DNA from: JBFILW01 sp041612005
Lineage (GTDB): Bacteria > Gemmatimonadota > Gemmatimonadetes > Palauibacterales > Palauibacteraceae
Direction: 5' to 3'
NCBI GenBank assembly: GCA_041612005.1
Contig: JBFILW010000155.1
Span: 1 to 6,652 of the forward strand
Length of the DNA: 6,652 nucleotides
The notes beneath the pieces were generated by a model. The model saw nothing but the letters and a program-made list of their open reading frames with translations. It did no database searches and was not told the DNA's origin. This document shows, in pieces, positions 1-5,569 of the stretch. The position numbers and the translations under genes are program-made. Position 1 is the stretch's first letter. Each line of letters begins with the position of its first letter.

Positions 1-134
1 GAAGCGACGCCGATTTCACCGGCAACCTGATTCTCGGCCTGCGCTGGTGGGGGGGTGAAGTCTACCTGGCAGCCGACCCCGCCGATTTCGAGCCACGGCT
101 CTACTTGGACTTCGTGATCCGTCGCCGCATCTAG
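1..134 (+). CDS. C-terminal end of an unidentified protein, possibly outer-membrane beta-rich
   Basis: This is the 3' end of a gene that begins before the window. Reading in the frame of the TAG at 132-134 gives 43 residues with almost every third codon position G or C, which supports real coding. The tail contains NLILGLRWWGGEVYL and ends in LYLDFVIRRRI. The alternation of hydrophobic and polar residues, with several aromatics, suggests antiparallel beta strands, as in envelope or beta-barrel proteins. However, the final residue is Ile rather than the Phe or Trp usual for outer-membrane barrels, so this is only a guess. I do not recognise the family. It lies on the same strand as the Kdo operon and is separated from it by 117 nt that contain a promoter-like region, so it is probably a separate transcription unit. 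Confidence 0.6.
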   Translation, partial: SDADFTGNLILGLRWWGGEVYLAADPADFEPRLYLDFVIRRRI

Positions 135-177
135 CGCGACGACCCGCGGACTTCCTGCCTGACCGGACGCGTCGCGC
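134..177 (+). terminator. Inverted repeat at the end of the upstream gene, weak terminator candidate
   Basis: Positions 134-141 (GCGCGACG) are perfectly complementary to 170-177 (CGTCGCGC). This gives an 8-bp GC-rich stem enclosing 28 nt, within which a further 3-bp helix (144-146 with 164-166) could form. The left arm begins at the last base of the upstream stop codon. The bases after it are ACTTTGACC, so there is no proper T tract and the loop is long. It could be an inefficient intrinsic terminator or an mRNA 3'-end stabilising hairpin, or simply chance in GC-rich DNA. Confidence 0.25.
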
Positions 178-180
178 ACT

Positions 181-209
181 TTGACCCGGGCCCCGACGCA
201 TGTTAATCT
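181..209 (+). promoter_or_regulatory. Candidate sigma-70-type promoter for the kds-lpt operon
   Basis: A TTGACC box at 181-186 (5 of 6 to the -35 consensus) is followed after exactly 17 nt by TAATCT at 204-209. The latter keeps T1, A2 and T6 of the -10 box. A TG at 201-202 gives an extended -10 (TGn). It sits in the only intergenic space of the window, next to its most A/T-rich stretch. Transcription would start near 216, giving a leader of about 36 nt before kdsB. Assignment is by consensus matching only. Confidence 0.5.
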
Positions 210-217
210 TACGCGCG

Positions 218-226
218 TGCTATCCT
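218..226 (+). promoter_or_regulatory. Second candidate extended -10 element
   Basis: TGC followed by TATCCT (221-226, 4 of 6 to TATAAT) forms a second extended -10 site, 17 nt downstream of the first. No -35 box is seen at the right distance (198-203 is GCATGT), so it would rely on the extended -10 alone. A start near 233 would leave only about 19 nt before the kdsB ATG. It may be an alternative start point or a chance match. Confidence 0.25.
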
Positions 227-251
227 CGTCACGCTATCGACCCATACGGGC

Positions 252-1022
252 ATGATGCCCGTTCTGTGCGTCCTTCCGGCGCGCCTCCGCAGCCAGCGTA
301 TCCCCCGAAAACCTCTGCAGATACTGGCCGGACGGCCGTTGCTGCAATGGAGCTGGGAAGCGGCATCACGAGTGCCCGTTTTCGACGCGGTGTGGGTAGC
401 CACCGACTCGGAGGAGATCGGCGATGTGGTGTCGAGCTTCGGCGGCCGGGCGGTGCTGACTGATGCCGCCCATGCCTCGGGTACGGACCGGGTCGCGGAG
501 GCCGCGGCGCGACCGGAAGCGAGTCGCTTCGACACGGTGGTGAACTTCCAGGCTGATGAGCCGTTCGTGGATGCGGACAGCGTGGCAGCCGCAGTCGATA
601 TCGTCCGGCAGGACCGGGATGCGGTGGCGACGCTCGCGGCGCCAATCGCATCGCCGGAGGAATGGCACTCCGTGGGTGTCGTAAAGGTGGCGCGAGCTGC
701 GGATGGGCGGGCTCTTTATTTCAGCCGGGCCGCTATCCCCCATATGCGGGATGGAGAGCCGCGCCTGGATGGCGAGGATCCCGCGTTTCTACGTCACGTC
801 GGCATCTACGTGTTCGGCCGGCCGGCGCTGGAACGCTGGGTGACTCTGGCTGCCTCCCGGCTGGAGGAGATCGAGAAACTCGAACAGCTGCGCGCTCTCG
901 AGGCGGGTATGACGATACGGGTCGTCGTAGGCCCGCCGACCGAACGCGGGATCGACGAGCCCGCGGACGTTGAGCGAGCTGGCCATATCCTGGGATTGGA
1001 ACCGAGCCGAGATGGAAGGTGA
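252..1022 (+). CDS. kdsB: 3-deoxy-manno-octulosonate cytidylyltransferase (CMP-Kdo synthetase)
   Basis: This cytosolic enzyme activates Kdo with CTP to give CMP-Kdo and pyrophosphate, the donor for Kdo transferases acting on lipid A. The 256-residue length matches the family (about 245-260). The N-terminal nucleotide-binding motif LPARLRSQRIPRKPL spans residues 8-22. HASGTDRVAEAA (74-85) is the family signature, VNFQADEPFV (97-106) carries the metal-binding Asp102, and YFSRAAIPHMR, HVGIYVF and EKLEQLRALE follow in the normal order. A second metal-ligand Asp is Asp235 in GIDEPADVERA. The usual QGDEP motif reads QADEP here. ATG 252 is chosen; ATG 255 is equally possible because no good Shine-Dalgarno is visible. 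It is the first gene of the operon, 4 nt before pyrG, whose product CTP is its substrate. Confidence 0.96.
   Translation: MMPVLCVLPARLRSQRIPRKPLQILAGRPLLQWSWEAASRVPVFDAVWVATDSEEIGDVVSSFGGRAVLTDAAHASGTDRVAEAAARPEASRFDTVVNFQADEPFVDADSVAAAVDIVRQDRDAVATLAAPIASPEEWHSVGVVKVARAADGRALYFSRAAIPHMRDGEPRLDGEDPAFLRHVGIYVFGRPALERWVTLAASRLEEIEKLEQLRALEAGMTIRVVVGPPTERGIDEPADVERAGHILGLEPSRDGR
1014..1022 (+). promoter_or_regulatory. Ribosome binding site that fixes the pyrG start
   Basis: GGAAGGTGA, overlapping the last codons and stop of kdsB, is a strong Shine-Dalgarno. The AAGG core (1016-1019) lies 7 nt before ATG 1027. This favours 1027 over the longer in-frame TTG at 970 and the ATG at 1012, which would overlap this site. 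The resulting N-terminus (a short leader, then TKYIFITGG) also matches CTP synthases. Confidence 0.7.
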
Positions 1023-1026
1023 CTTC

Positions 1027-2706
1027 ATGCAACGCAGCGAGTCTTCACCCACCAAGTACATCTTCATCACCGGAGGTGTCGTGTCGTCGTTGGGGAAGGG
1101 AATCACGGCGGCCTCGATCGGCCGTTTGCTGGTTAACCGGGGATTGAGCGTCACGATTCAGAAGTTCGATCCCTACCTCAACGTGGACCCAGGCACGATG
1201 TCGCCGTTCCAGCACGGGGAAGTCTTCGTGACCGATGACGGAGCCGAGACCGATCTCGATCTCGGCCACTACGAGCGCTTCATCGATGAGTCGCTGTCCC
1301 AGGCCAACAATGTCACCACGGGCCGGATCTACCAGGACATCATCACAAAGGAGCGTCGCGGTGACTACCTCGGCGCAACGGTGCAGGTGGTTCCGCACGT
1401 CACGGATGAGATCAAGACGCATGTTCGGCGACTGGCGCCGAACCGCGATGTGGTGATCACCGAGATCGGAGGCACCGTCGGCGATATCGAATCGCTGCCC
1501 TTCCTGGAAGCGCTCAGGCAGTTCCGCCAGGACGTGGGCCGCGAGAACTCCCTCTTCGTGCACCTGACGCTGGTGCCGTACATCGCGGCGGCAGGCGAGC
1601 TGAAGACAAAGCCCACCCAGCACTCCGTCCGGGAGCTGATGGAAATCGGAATCCAGCCGGACATCCTGATCTGCCGCACGGAGCGCCCGCTGGGCGACGA
1701 CGTCCGTCGCAAGATCGCGCGCTTCTGCAACGTGGACGTTCAGAACGTGATCGACTCCCGGGACGTGGAGACGATCTACGAGGTGCCGCTGCGCTACCGG
1801 GACCAGCGGCTGGATGACGACATTCTGCGACTGATGGGCATCGACGCGCCTGAACCCGACATGTCCGCCTGGGAGGAGCTGGTCGAGAGGATCAAGCGGC
1901 CGCGGCGCGGGCGGGTCGAGGTGGCCGTGGTGGGCAAGTACACGTCGCTCGTCGATTCGTACAAGTCGATTCAGGAGGCGATCATCCATGGGGGCATCGC
2001 GAACGATGTAGGAGTGAACATCGACTGGATCTCTTCAGAGGAGCTCGACACCGGCGGGACCCAGATCCTCAAGGGGTACGACGCCGTGCTTGTTCCGGGC
2101 GGGTTCGGACAGCGCGGGATTTCGGGCATGCTGGAGGCGCTGCGGTACCTGCGCGAAAGCGGCGTGCCGTTTCTCGGCATTTGCCTCGGACTCCAGTGCG
2201 CGATCATCGAGTTCGCGCGCAATGTGTGCGGCCTGGCCGACTCGCACTCTGCCGAGTTCGATCGGGAGACGTCGGATCCGGTCATCTCGTTGCTCGACTC
2301 GCAGCTCCAGGTCACGGACATGGGCGGAACGATGCGGCTGGGCGCGTATCCCTGCCGTCTCATGGAAGGCAGCCGGGCGCGCGAAATCTACGGCTCCGAT
2401 GAAGTATCCGAACGACACCGCCACCGTTATGAAGTGAATCCGACATATCGCGAACGCCTGGAGGAGGGCGGGATGTCGTTCAGCGGATTGTCTCCGGACG
2501 GTCAACTGGTCGAGATCGTGGAGCTGCGGGAGCATCCCTTCTTCATCGCGACCCAGTTCCACGCGGAGCTCCGTTCCCGGCCGAGCCGGCCGCATCCTCT
2601 GTTCGCGGCCTTCATTGCGGCCGCGGTCGAACAGCGGGCGAGGCGGGAAGGCACGCCGACCAAGCGGACGGCGGATAATGCGGAGCGGATGCACGTAGTC
2701 CGCTGA
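1027..2706 (+). CDS. pyrG: CTP synthase (glutamine-hydrolysing)
   Basis: PyrG makes CTP from UTP, ATP and glutamine in the cytosol. From ATG 1027 it has 559 residues (E. coli 545). The N-terminal synthase domain (about 1-270) starts with KYIFITGGVVSSLGKG (10-25) and has NVDPGTMSPFQHGEVFVTDD, GAETDLDLGHYERF, ERRGDYLGATVQVVPHVT and EIGGTVGDIESLPFLEA. The class I glutamine amidotransferase domain (about 300-540) has VPGGFGQRG, the nucleophile Cys386 in GICLGLQ, ERHRHRYEVN, and His512 with Glu514 in QFHAEL. This completes the Cys-His-Glu triad; most homologues read QFHPEF. The C-terminus runs about 20 residues past the last helix as a basic, polar tail. It sits between kdsB and kdsA, where it can supply CTP for CMP-Kdo. 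Its stop overlaps the kdsA start by one base (TGATG). Confidence 0.97.
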   Translation: MQRSESSPTKYIFITGGVVSSLGKGITAASIGRLLVNRGLSVTIQKFDPYLNVDPGTMSPFQHGEVFVTDDGAETDLDLGHYERFIDESLSQANNVTTGRIYQDIITKERRGDYLGATVQVVPHVTDEIKTHVRRLAPNRDVVITEIGGTVGDIESLPFLEALRQFRQDVGRENSLFVHLTLVPYIAAAGELKTKPTQHSVRELMEIGIQPDILICRTERPLGDDVRRKIARFCNVDVQNVIDSRDVETIYEVPLRYRDQRLDDDILRLMGIDAPEPDMSAWEELVERIKRPRRGRVEVAVVGKYTSLVDSYKSIQEAIIHGGIANDVGVNIDWISSEELDTGGTQILKGYDAVLVPGGFGQRGISGMLEALRYLRESGVPFLGICLGLQCAIIEFARNVCGLADSHSAEFDRETSDPVISLLDSQLQVTDMGGTMRLGAYPCRLMEGSRAREIYGSDEVSERHRHRYEVNPTYRERLEEGGMSFSGLSPDGQLVEIVELREHPFFIATQFHAELRSRPSRPHPLFAAFIAAAVEQRARREGTPTKRTADNAERMHVVR

Positions 2707-3509
2707 TGCCATTCCGTTTTCCTGACGCTTTCTTCCTGATTGCCGGGCCCTGCGTCCTCGAGGATGCAGGGCTCAACCTCGAGATCGCACGGCACATCGC
2801 AGAGTTGAGCGCGCGTACGGGGGCTCCCGCGGTTTTCAAGGCATCGTTCGACAAGGCGAACCGCACCTCGGCTGACTCGCCTCGCGGGCCTGGTCTGGAA
2901 CGGGGGCTCGAGCTGCTGGCCGGAATCCGTGAGGCCTCCGGCCTGCCCGTTCTCACCGATGTTCACGAGCCATGGCAGGCTGAGGTGGTGGCCGAGGTGG
3001 TGGACGTTCTCCAGATACCGGCGTTTCTGTGCCGGCAGACGGACCTGCTGGTAGCGGCCGGGGCGACGGGACGGTCGGTAAACGTCAAAAAGGGGCAGTG
3101 GATGGCGCCGGAGCTCATGCAACACTCGGTGGCCAAAGTCCGTGCGGGCGGCGGAGCCGATGTCGCGGTCACAGAGCGCGGGGCGGCCTTTGGCTACGGG
3201 CGCTGGGTCGTCGATATGCGTTCGTTTCCTCTCATGCGCGACAGCTGCGAGTGCCCGGTCATTTTTGACGCCACACACTCGGTCCAACTTCCGGGCGGAG
3301 CGGGAGACGCGAGCGGTGGCGAACCGCAGTACATCGAGCCCCTCGCCCGGGCTGCTGTCGCCGCGGGAGCGAACGGACTATTCGTGGAAGTGCATCCACG
3401 TCCTGCGGAAGCGGCCTCGGATGGCTCGAACATGCTCGCGCTGGACCGTCTCGGGTCCTTGCTCACCGATCTCCTCCGGCTCCGGGCGTCGGTCGCCGAT
3501 ACGAAATGA
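2706..3509 (+). CDS. kdsA: Kdo 8-phosphate synthase, metal-dependent type
   Basis: KdsA condenses phosphoenolpyruvate with arabinose 5-phosphate to Kdo 8-phosphate in the cytosol. The 267-residue protein has the DAHP/Kdo8P synthase TIM-barrel motifs in order: IAGPCVLED (12-20), FKASFDKANR (44-53), LTDVHE (83-88), the IPAFLCRQTDLL segment (104-115), NVKKGQW (126-132), GAAFGYGRWVVDMR, FDATHSVQLPG and FVEVHPRP. Cys16, His191, Glu228 and Asp239 match the four metal ligands of the Aquifex aeolicus enzyme (Cys11, His185, Glu222, Asp233 as I recall them) with nearly identical spacing. In metal-independent enzymes such as E. coli KdsA the Cys is Asn. No Shine-Dalgarno is seen, so the ATG, overlapping the pyrG stop in TGATG, is probably translated by re-initiation. 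A strong hairpin lies within codons 14-23. Confidence 0.96.
   Translation: MPFRFPDAFFLIAGPCVLEDAGLNLEIARHIAELSARTGAPAVFKASFDKANRTSADSPRGPGLERGLELLAGIREASGLPVLTDVHEPWQAEVVAEVVDVLQIPAFLCRQTDLLVAAGATGRSVNVKKGQWMAPELMQHSVAKVRAGGGADVAVTERGAAFGYGRWVVDMRSFPLMRDSCECPVIFDATHSVQLPGGAGDASGGEPQYIEPLARAAVAAGANGLFVEVHPRPAEAASDGSNMLALDRLGSLLTDLLRLRASVADTK
2745..2774 (+). other. Strong hairpin within the first codons of kdsA
   Basis: Arms 2745-2757 and 2762-2774 pair over 13 positions (11 Watson-Crick and 2 G-U) around a TCGA loop. The structure begins about 40 nt after the kdsA ATG and covers codons 14-23, including the metal-ligand Cys16 codon. No T tract follows, so it does not look like an intrinsic terminator. 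It could influence translation or mRNA stability at the pyrG-kdsA junction, or it may be a by-product of GC-rich codon choice. The pairing is seen directly; any function is inference. Confidence 0.4.
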
Positions 3510-4063
3510 ACACCGAGCTGGCACGAGCGATCCGGCTCGTCGTATTCGACGTGGACGGTGTCCTCACGGACGGAGGCATCTACGTCGCCGAGTCGGAATC
3601 CGGCGAGGTCATCGGCCTCCGCCGCTTCCACGTTCAGGATGGAATCGGCGTCTACATGCTTCACCGCGCCGACATCGAGGTCGCCCTCGTCTCCGCCAAG
3701 CAGTCCGCGGCGGTGCGCGAGCGGGCCCGACAGCTCAGGGTCGAGGAGGTGCATCAGGTCCACTGGGATGGCAAGGTTGGCGCCGTTGCGGGTATGCTCG
3801 AGAAAAGGGGCCTCGAGTGGAGCGCTGTCGCTTGTCTGGCCGACGACCTGGCCGACCTGGCGCTGCTGGAACGGGTCGGACTTCCCGCGGCGGTTGCCAA
3901 CGCGGTGCCGGAAGTCAAGCGTCTCGCGGCCTGGGAAGGACGTGTGCCCGGCGGCTCGGGAGCGGTTCGTGAGTTCTGTGAAGCGCTCCTGCGCGCGCGG
4001 GGAGAATGGGATGATCTCGTGACTCAGTACGTGCGGCGCGGCGGAGCGGAGCATCCGGAATGA
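3506..4063 (+). CDS. kdsC: Kdo 8-phosphate phosphatase (HAD superfamily, KdsC)
   Basis: KdsC hydrolyses Kdo 8-phosphate to Kdo and phosphate. At 185 residues it has the length of a KdsC without a large cap domain (such proteins act as tetramers). HAD motif I is FDVDGVLTDGGIY, with nucleophile Asp15 and acid/base Asp17, and is the exact KdsC style. HVQDGIGVYML (42-52) is the family's second signature. Motif II is LVSAKQS with Ser63, motif III Lys90 in WDGKVGA, and motif IV LADDLADLALL with Asp113 and Asp114. Two motifs depart from the norm: the usual [ST]GR of motif II is SAK, and the usual GDD of motif IV is ADD. All expected catalytic side chains remain, so I expect activity. Start and stop codons overlap those of kdsA and kdsD by 4 nt (ATGA). 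Confidence 0.92.
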   Translation: MNTELARAIRLVVFDVDGVLTDGGIYVAESESGEVIGLRRFHVQDGIGVYMLHRADIEVALVSAKQSAAVRERARQLRVEEVHQVHWDGKVGAVAGMLEKRGLEWSAVACLADDLADLALLERVGLPAAVANAVPEVKRLAAWEGRVPGGSGAVREFCEALLRARGEWDDLVTQYVRRGGAEHPE

Positions 4064-5031
4064 GCGCTTGGAACATGATCGACCGGGCCGCGGAAATCAT
4101 GCGGGTGGAGAGCCGGGGGATAGAGGAGGTGGCCGAGCGCCTCGATGAGCGTTTCGTGGACGCGGTCGAGCGTATACTCGCCACGCCTGGCCGCATCGTT
4201 GTCTCGGGTATAGGAAAATCCGGCCTCGTCGCACGGAAGATCGCTTCGACGCTGGCTTCCACCGGAACTCCCGCCCTCTTCCTTCATCCGGCCGAGGGCG
4301 CTCACGGCGATGTTGGAGTGCTGGTGCGGGGAGACCTTCTGCTGGCCGTCTCCAAGAGTGGCGAGTCGGCCGAGCTGGCGGAGCTGATGCCGGCTGTAAA
4401 ACGGCTCGAGATACCCGTAGTCGTGTTGACCGGCGAGCCGGACTCGACCCTCGGCCGTTACGCCGACGTCGTCCTCGACGCCGCCGTCGACGTGGAGGCG
4501 TGTCCCCACGACCTGGCCCCTACGGCCAGCACCACGGCCGCCCTCGCCCTGGGTGACGCGCTGGCCATCGTCCTGCTCGAGCGGCGCGGTTTCGGGGCGG
4601 AGGACTTCGCCCGACTCCACCCGGGAGGTCATCTGGGTCGACGCCTGCTGTGGCGCGTCTCGGATGCGATGGTCTCCGCCGCGGAGGAGATGGCCGTGCT
4701 CGGTCCCGACGCGACTCTGGCGCATGGAATGAAGCAGATCGCACACCGCCGTGGCACGGTGGCTGTCGTCGACGGGGCACGCCGGGTGATCGGCGTTCTT
4801 ACCGCCGGTGACCTGACGCGTTTCGCGGACGCGCAGCCCGATTTCCTCCAGCGCCCGATCGCCGAAGCGATGAACGCGTCGCCCCACCTCATCGAGGCTG
4901 AAGCGCTGGCAATCGAGGCCGTGCAGAGGATGGAGGCGCACGGGGTCATGGCGCTACCCGTCGTCAACGGCAATGCAGAGCTCGTCGGCATCGTGCACCT
5001 GCACGATTTGCTGAGGCAGGGAGTCGCGTGA
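4060..5031 (+). CDS. kdsD: Arabinose 5-phosphate isomerase (SIS plus tandem CBS domains)
   Basis: KdsD interconverts ribulose 5-phosphate and arabinose 5-phosphate, the first committed step of Kdo synthesis. The 323 residues (E. coli 328) comprise a sugar isomerase (SIS) domain at about 35-180 and two CBS domains at about 200-256 and 265-322. The SIS domain shows SGIGKSGLVARKIASTLAS (49-67), EGAHGDVGVL, SKSGESAELAEL and LHPGGHLGRRLL. Lys53, Glu105, Glu146 and His187 fall at a constant offset of 6 from the residues I recall as catalytic in E. coli KdsD (Lys59, Glu111, Glu152, His193). Hence it is very likely active. CBS pairs usually bind nucleotides and may regulate the enzyme. GGAG at 4048-4051 lies 8 nt before ATG 4060, a good ribosome site inside the end of kdsC. 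It could also be named kpsF/gutQ, but its context favours kdsD. Confidence 0.95.
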   Translation: MSAWNMIDRAAEIMRVESRGIEEVAERLDERFVDAVERILATPGRIVVSGIGKSGLVARKIASTLASTGTPALFLHPAEGAHGDVGVLVRGDLLLAVSKSGESAELAELMPAVKRLEIPVVVLTGEPDSTLGRYADVVLDAAVDVEACPHDLAPTASTTAALALGDALAIVLLERRGFGAEDFARLHPGGHLGRRLLWRVSDAMVSAAEEMAVLGPDATLAHGMKQIAHRRGTVAVVDGARRVIGVLTAGDLTRFADAQPDFLQRPIAEAMNASPHLIEAEALAIEAVQRMEAHGVMALPVVNGNAELVGIVHLHDLLRQGVA

Positions 5032-5567
5032 GCCGGCGTCTCGCGGTGACTCTGCTCGCAAGCACTCTAACGGTGCTCGCGTGCGACGATGAGAAACCGC
5101 CCGAGACGGTGGGCCTCGAGCTCCTCGCAGAAGGCGCCGACCAGGTCATGGTTTCCGTCCAGCACTACATGACCCGCGAGGGAATCCGGCGGGCGACCGT
5201 GCGCGCCGACACGGCGTACGTGATGGACGACGAGTCGACCATCGAGCTGCGCCGTGTCCGCCTCGTGTTCTTCGACAGCGAAGGCGCAGAGGAGTCGGTT
5301 CTCACCTCCGATGCGGGGTCCTATCACATGCAATCGGGCGACATGGACGCGGCGGGGAACGTGGTCGTCGTTCAGTCGGACGGCACCCAGCGGCTCGAGA
5401 CCGAGCAGCTGGCGTACGACGCGGCGGCGGACAAGCTGCGAAGCGAGACGGACTTCGTGTTTACGCAGCCCGACCGCGTAATTCGGGGCAAGTCGTTCAC
5501 GTCGGATCCGTCGTTGGAGAACCGTGAAGTCGAAGGGTTCTCGGCAGTTACGGATGTTGATGATTAG
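5028..5567 (+). CDS. lptC: LptC-like periplasmic LPS transport protein, predicted inner-membrane lipoprotein
   Basis: LptC takes LPS from the LptBFG transporter and passes it to LptA. The 179-residue protein starts with GTG 5028, overlapping the kdsD stop (GTGA) with GGGAG at 5019-5023 as ribosome site. An N-terminal Arg-Arg, a hydrophobic stretch and TVLAC ending at Cys19 form a lipoprotein signal peptide. The mature protein would begin Cys-Asp-Asp-Glu. E. coli LptC instead uses a transmembrane helix. In the Lol rules worked out in enterobacteria, Asp at +2 keeps a lipoprotein in the inner membrane, where LptC should be. The rest (about 35-170) is a beta-rich LptC/OstA fold with LVFFDSEGAEESVLTSDAGSY, MDAAGNVVVVQSDG and LRSETDFVFTQPDRVIRG. 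The position after kdsC/kdsD and before an lptA-like gene matches the usual kds-lpt gene order. It ends in an acidic DVDD. Confidence 0.88.
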   Translation: MSRRLAVTLLASTLTVLACDDEKPPETVGLELLAEGADQVMVSVQHYMTREGIRRATVRADTAYVMDDESTIELRRVRLVFFDSEGAEESVLTSDAGSYHMQSGDMDAAGNVVVVQSDGTQRLETEQLAYDAAADKLRSETDFVFTQPDRVIRGKSFTSDPSLENREVEGFSAVTDVDD

Positions 5568-5569
5568 TG

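Noticed and set aside
49..55. Run of seven G in the upstream gene, as a possible phase-variation tract
   Set aside because: It is a short run near the C-terminus that encodes Trp-Trp-Gly-Gly in frame; switching tracts are usually longer and near the 5' end or promoter.
970..1026. N-terminal extension of PyrG from TTG 970 or ATG 1012
   Set aside because: It would overlap kdsB by up to 53 nt and cover the strong Shine-Dalgarno; CTP synthases start just before the KYIFITGG segment.
1045..1989. Long antisense open frame (314 codons) opposite pyrG
   Set aside because: It lies wholly opposite highly conserved CTP synthase sequence, its translation has no recognisable motif, and long antisense frames are expected in GC-rich genes.
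3142..3972. A + strand frame of 276 codons bridging kdsA and kdsC
   Set aside because: It is out of frame with both conserved genes and Arg/Gly/Ser-rich, typical of a GC-rich shadow frame; it is not a fusion.
4460..4500. Dense CGTCGAC-type repeats and small inverted repeats inside kdsD
   Set aside because: They follow from Asp, Val and Ala codons with G/C third positions; the stems are about 6 bp and not remarkable at this base composition.
4024..4941. Long antisense open frame (305 codons) opposite kdsD
   Set aside because: It is fully covered by a confident kdsD with all catalytic residues; the composition is Arg/His-rich as in shadow frames.
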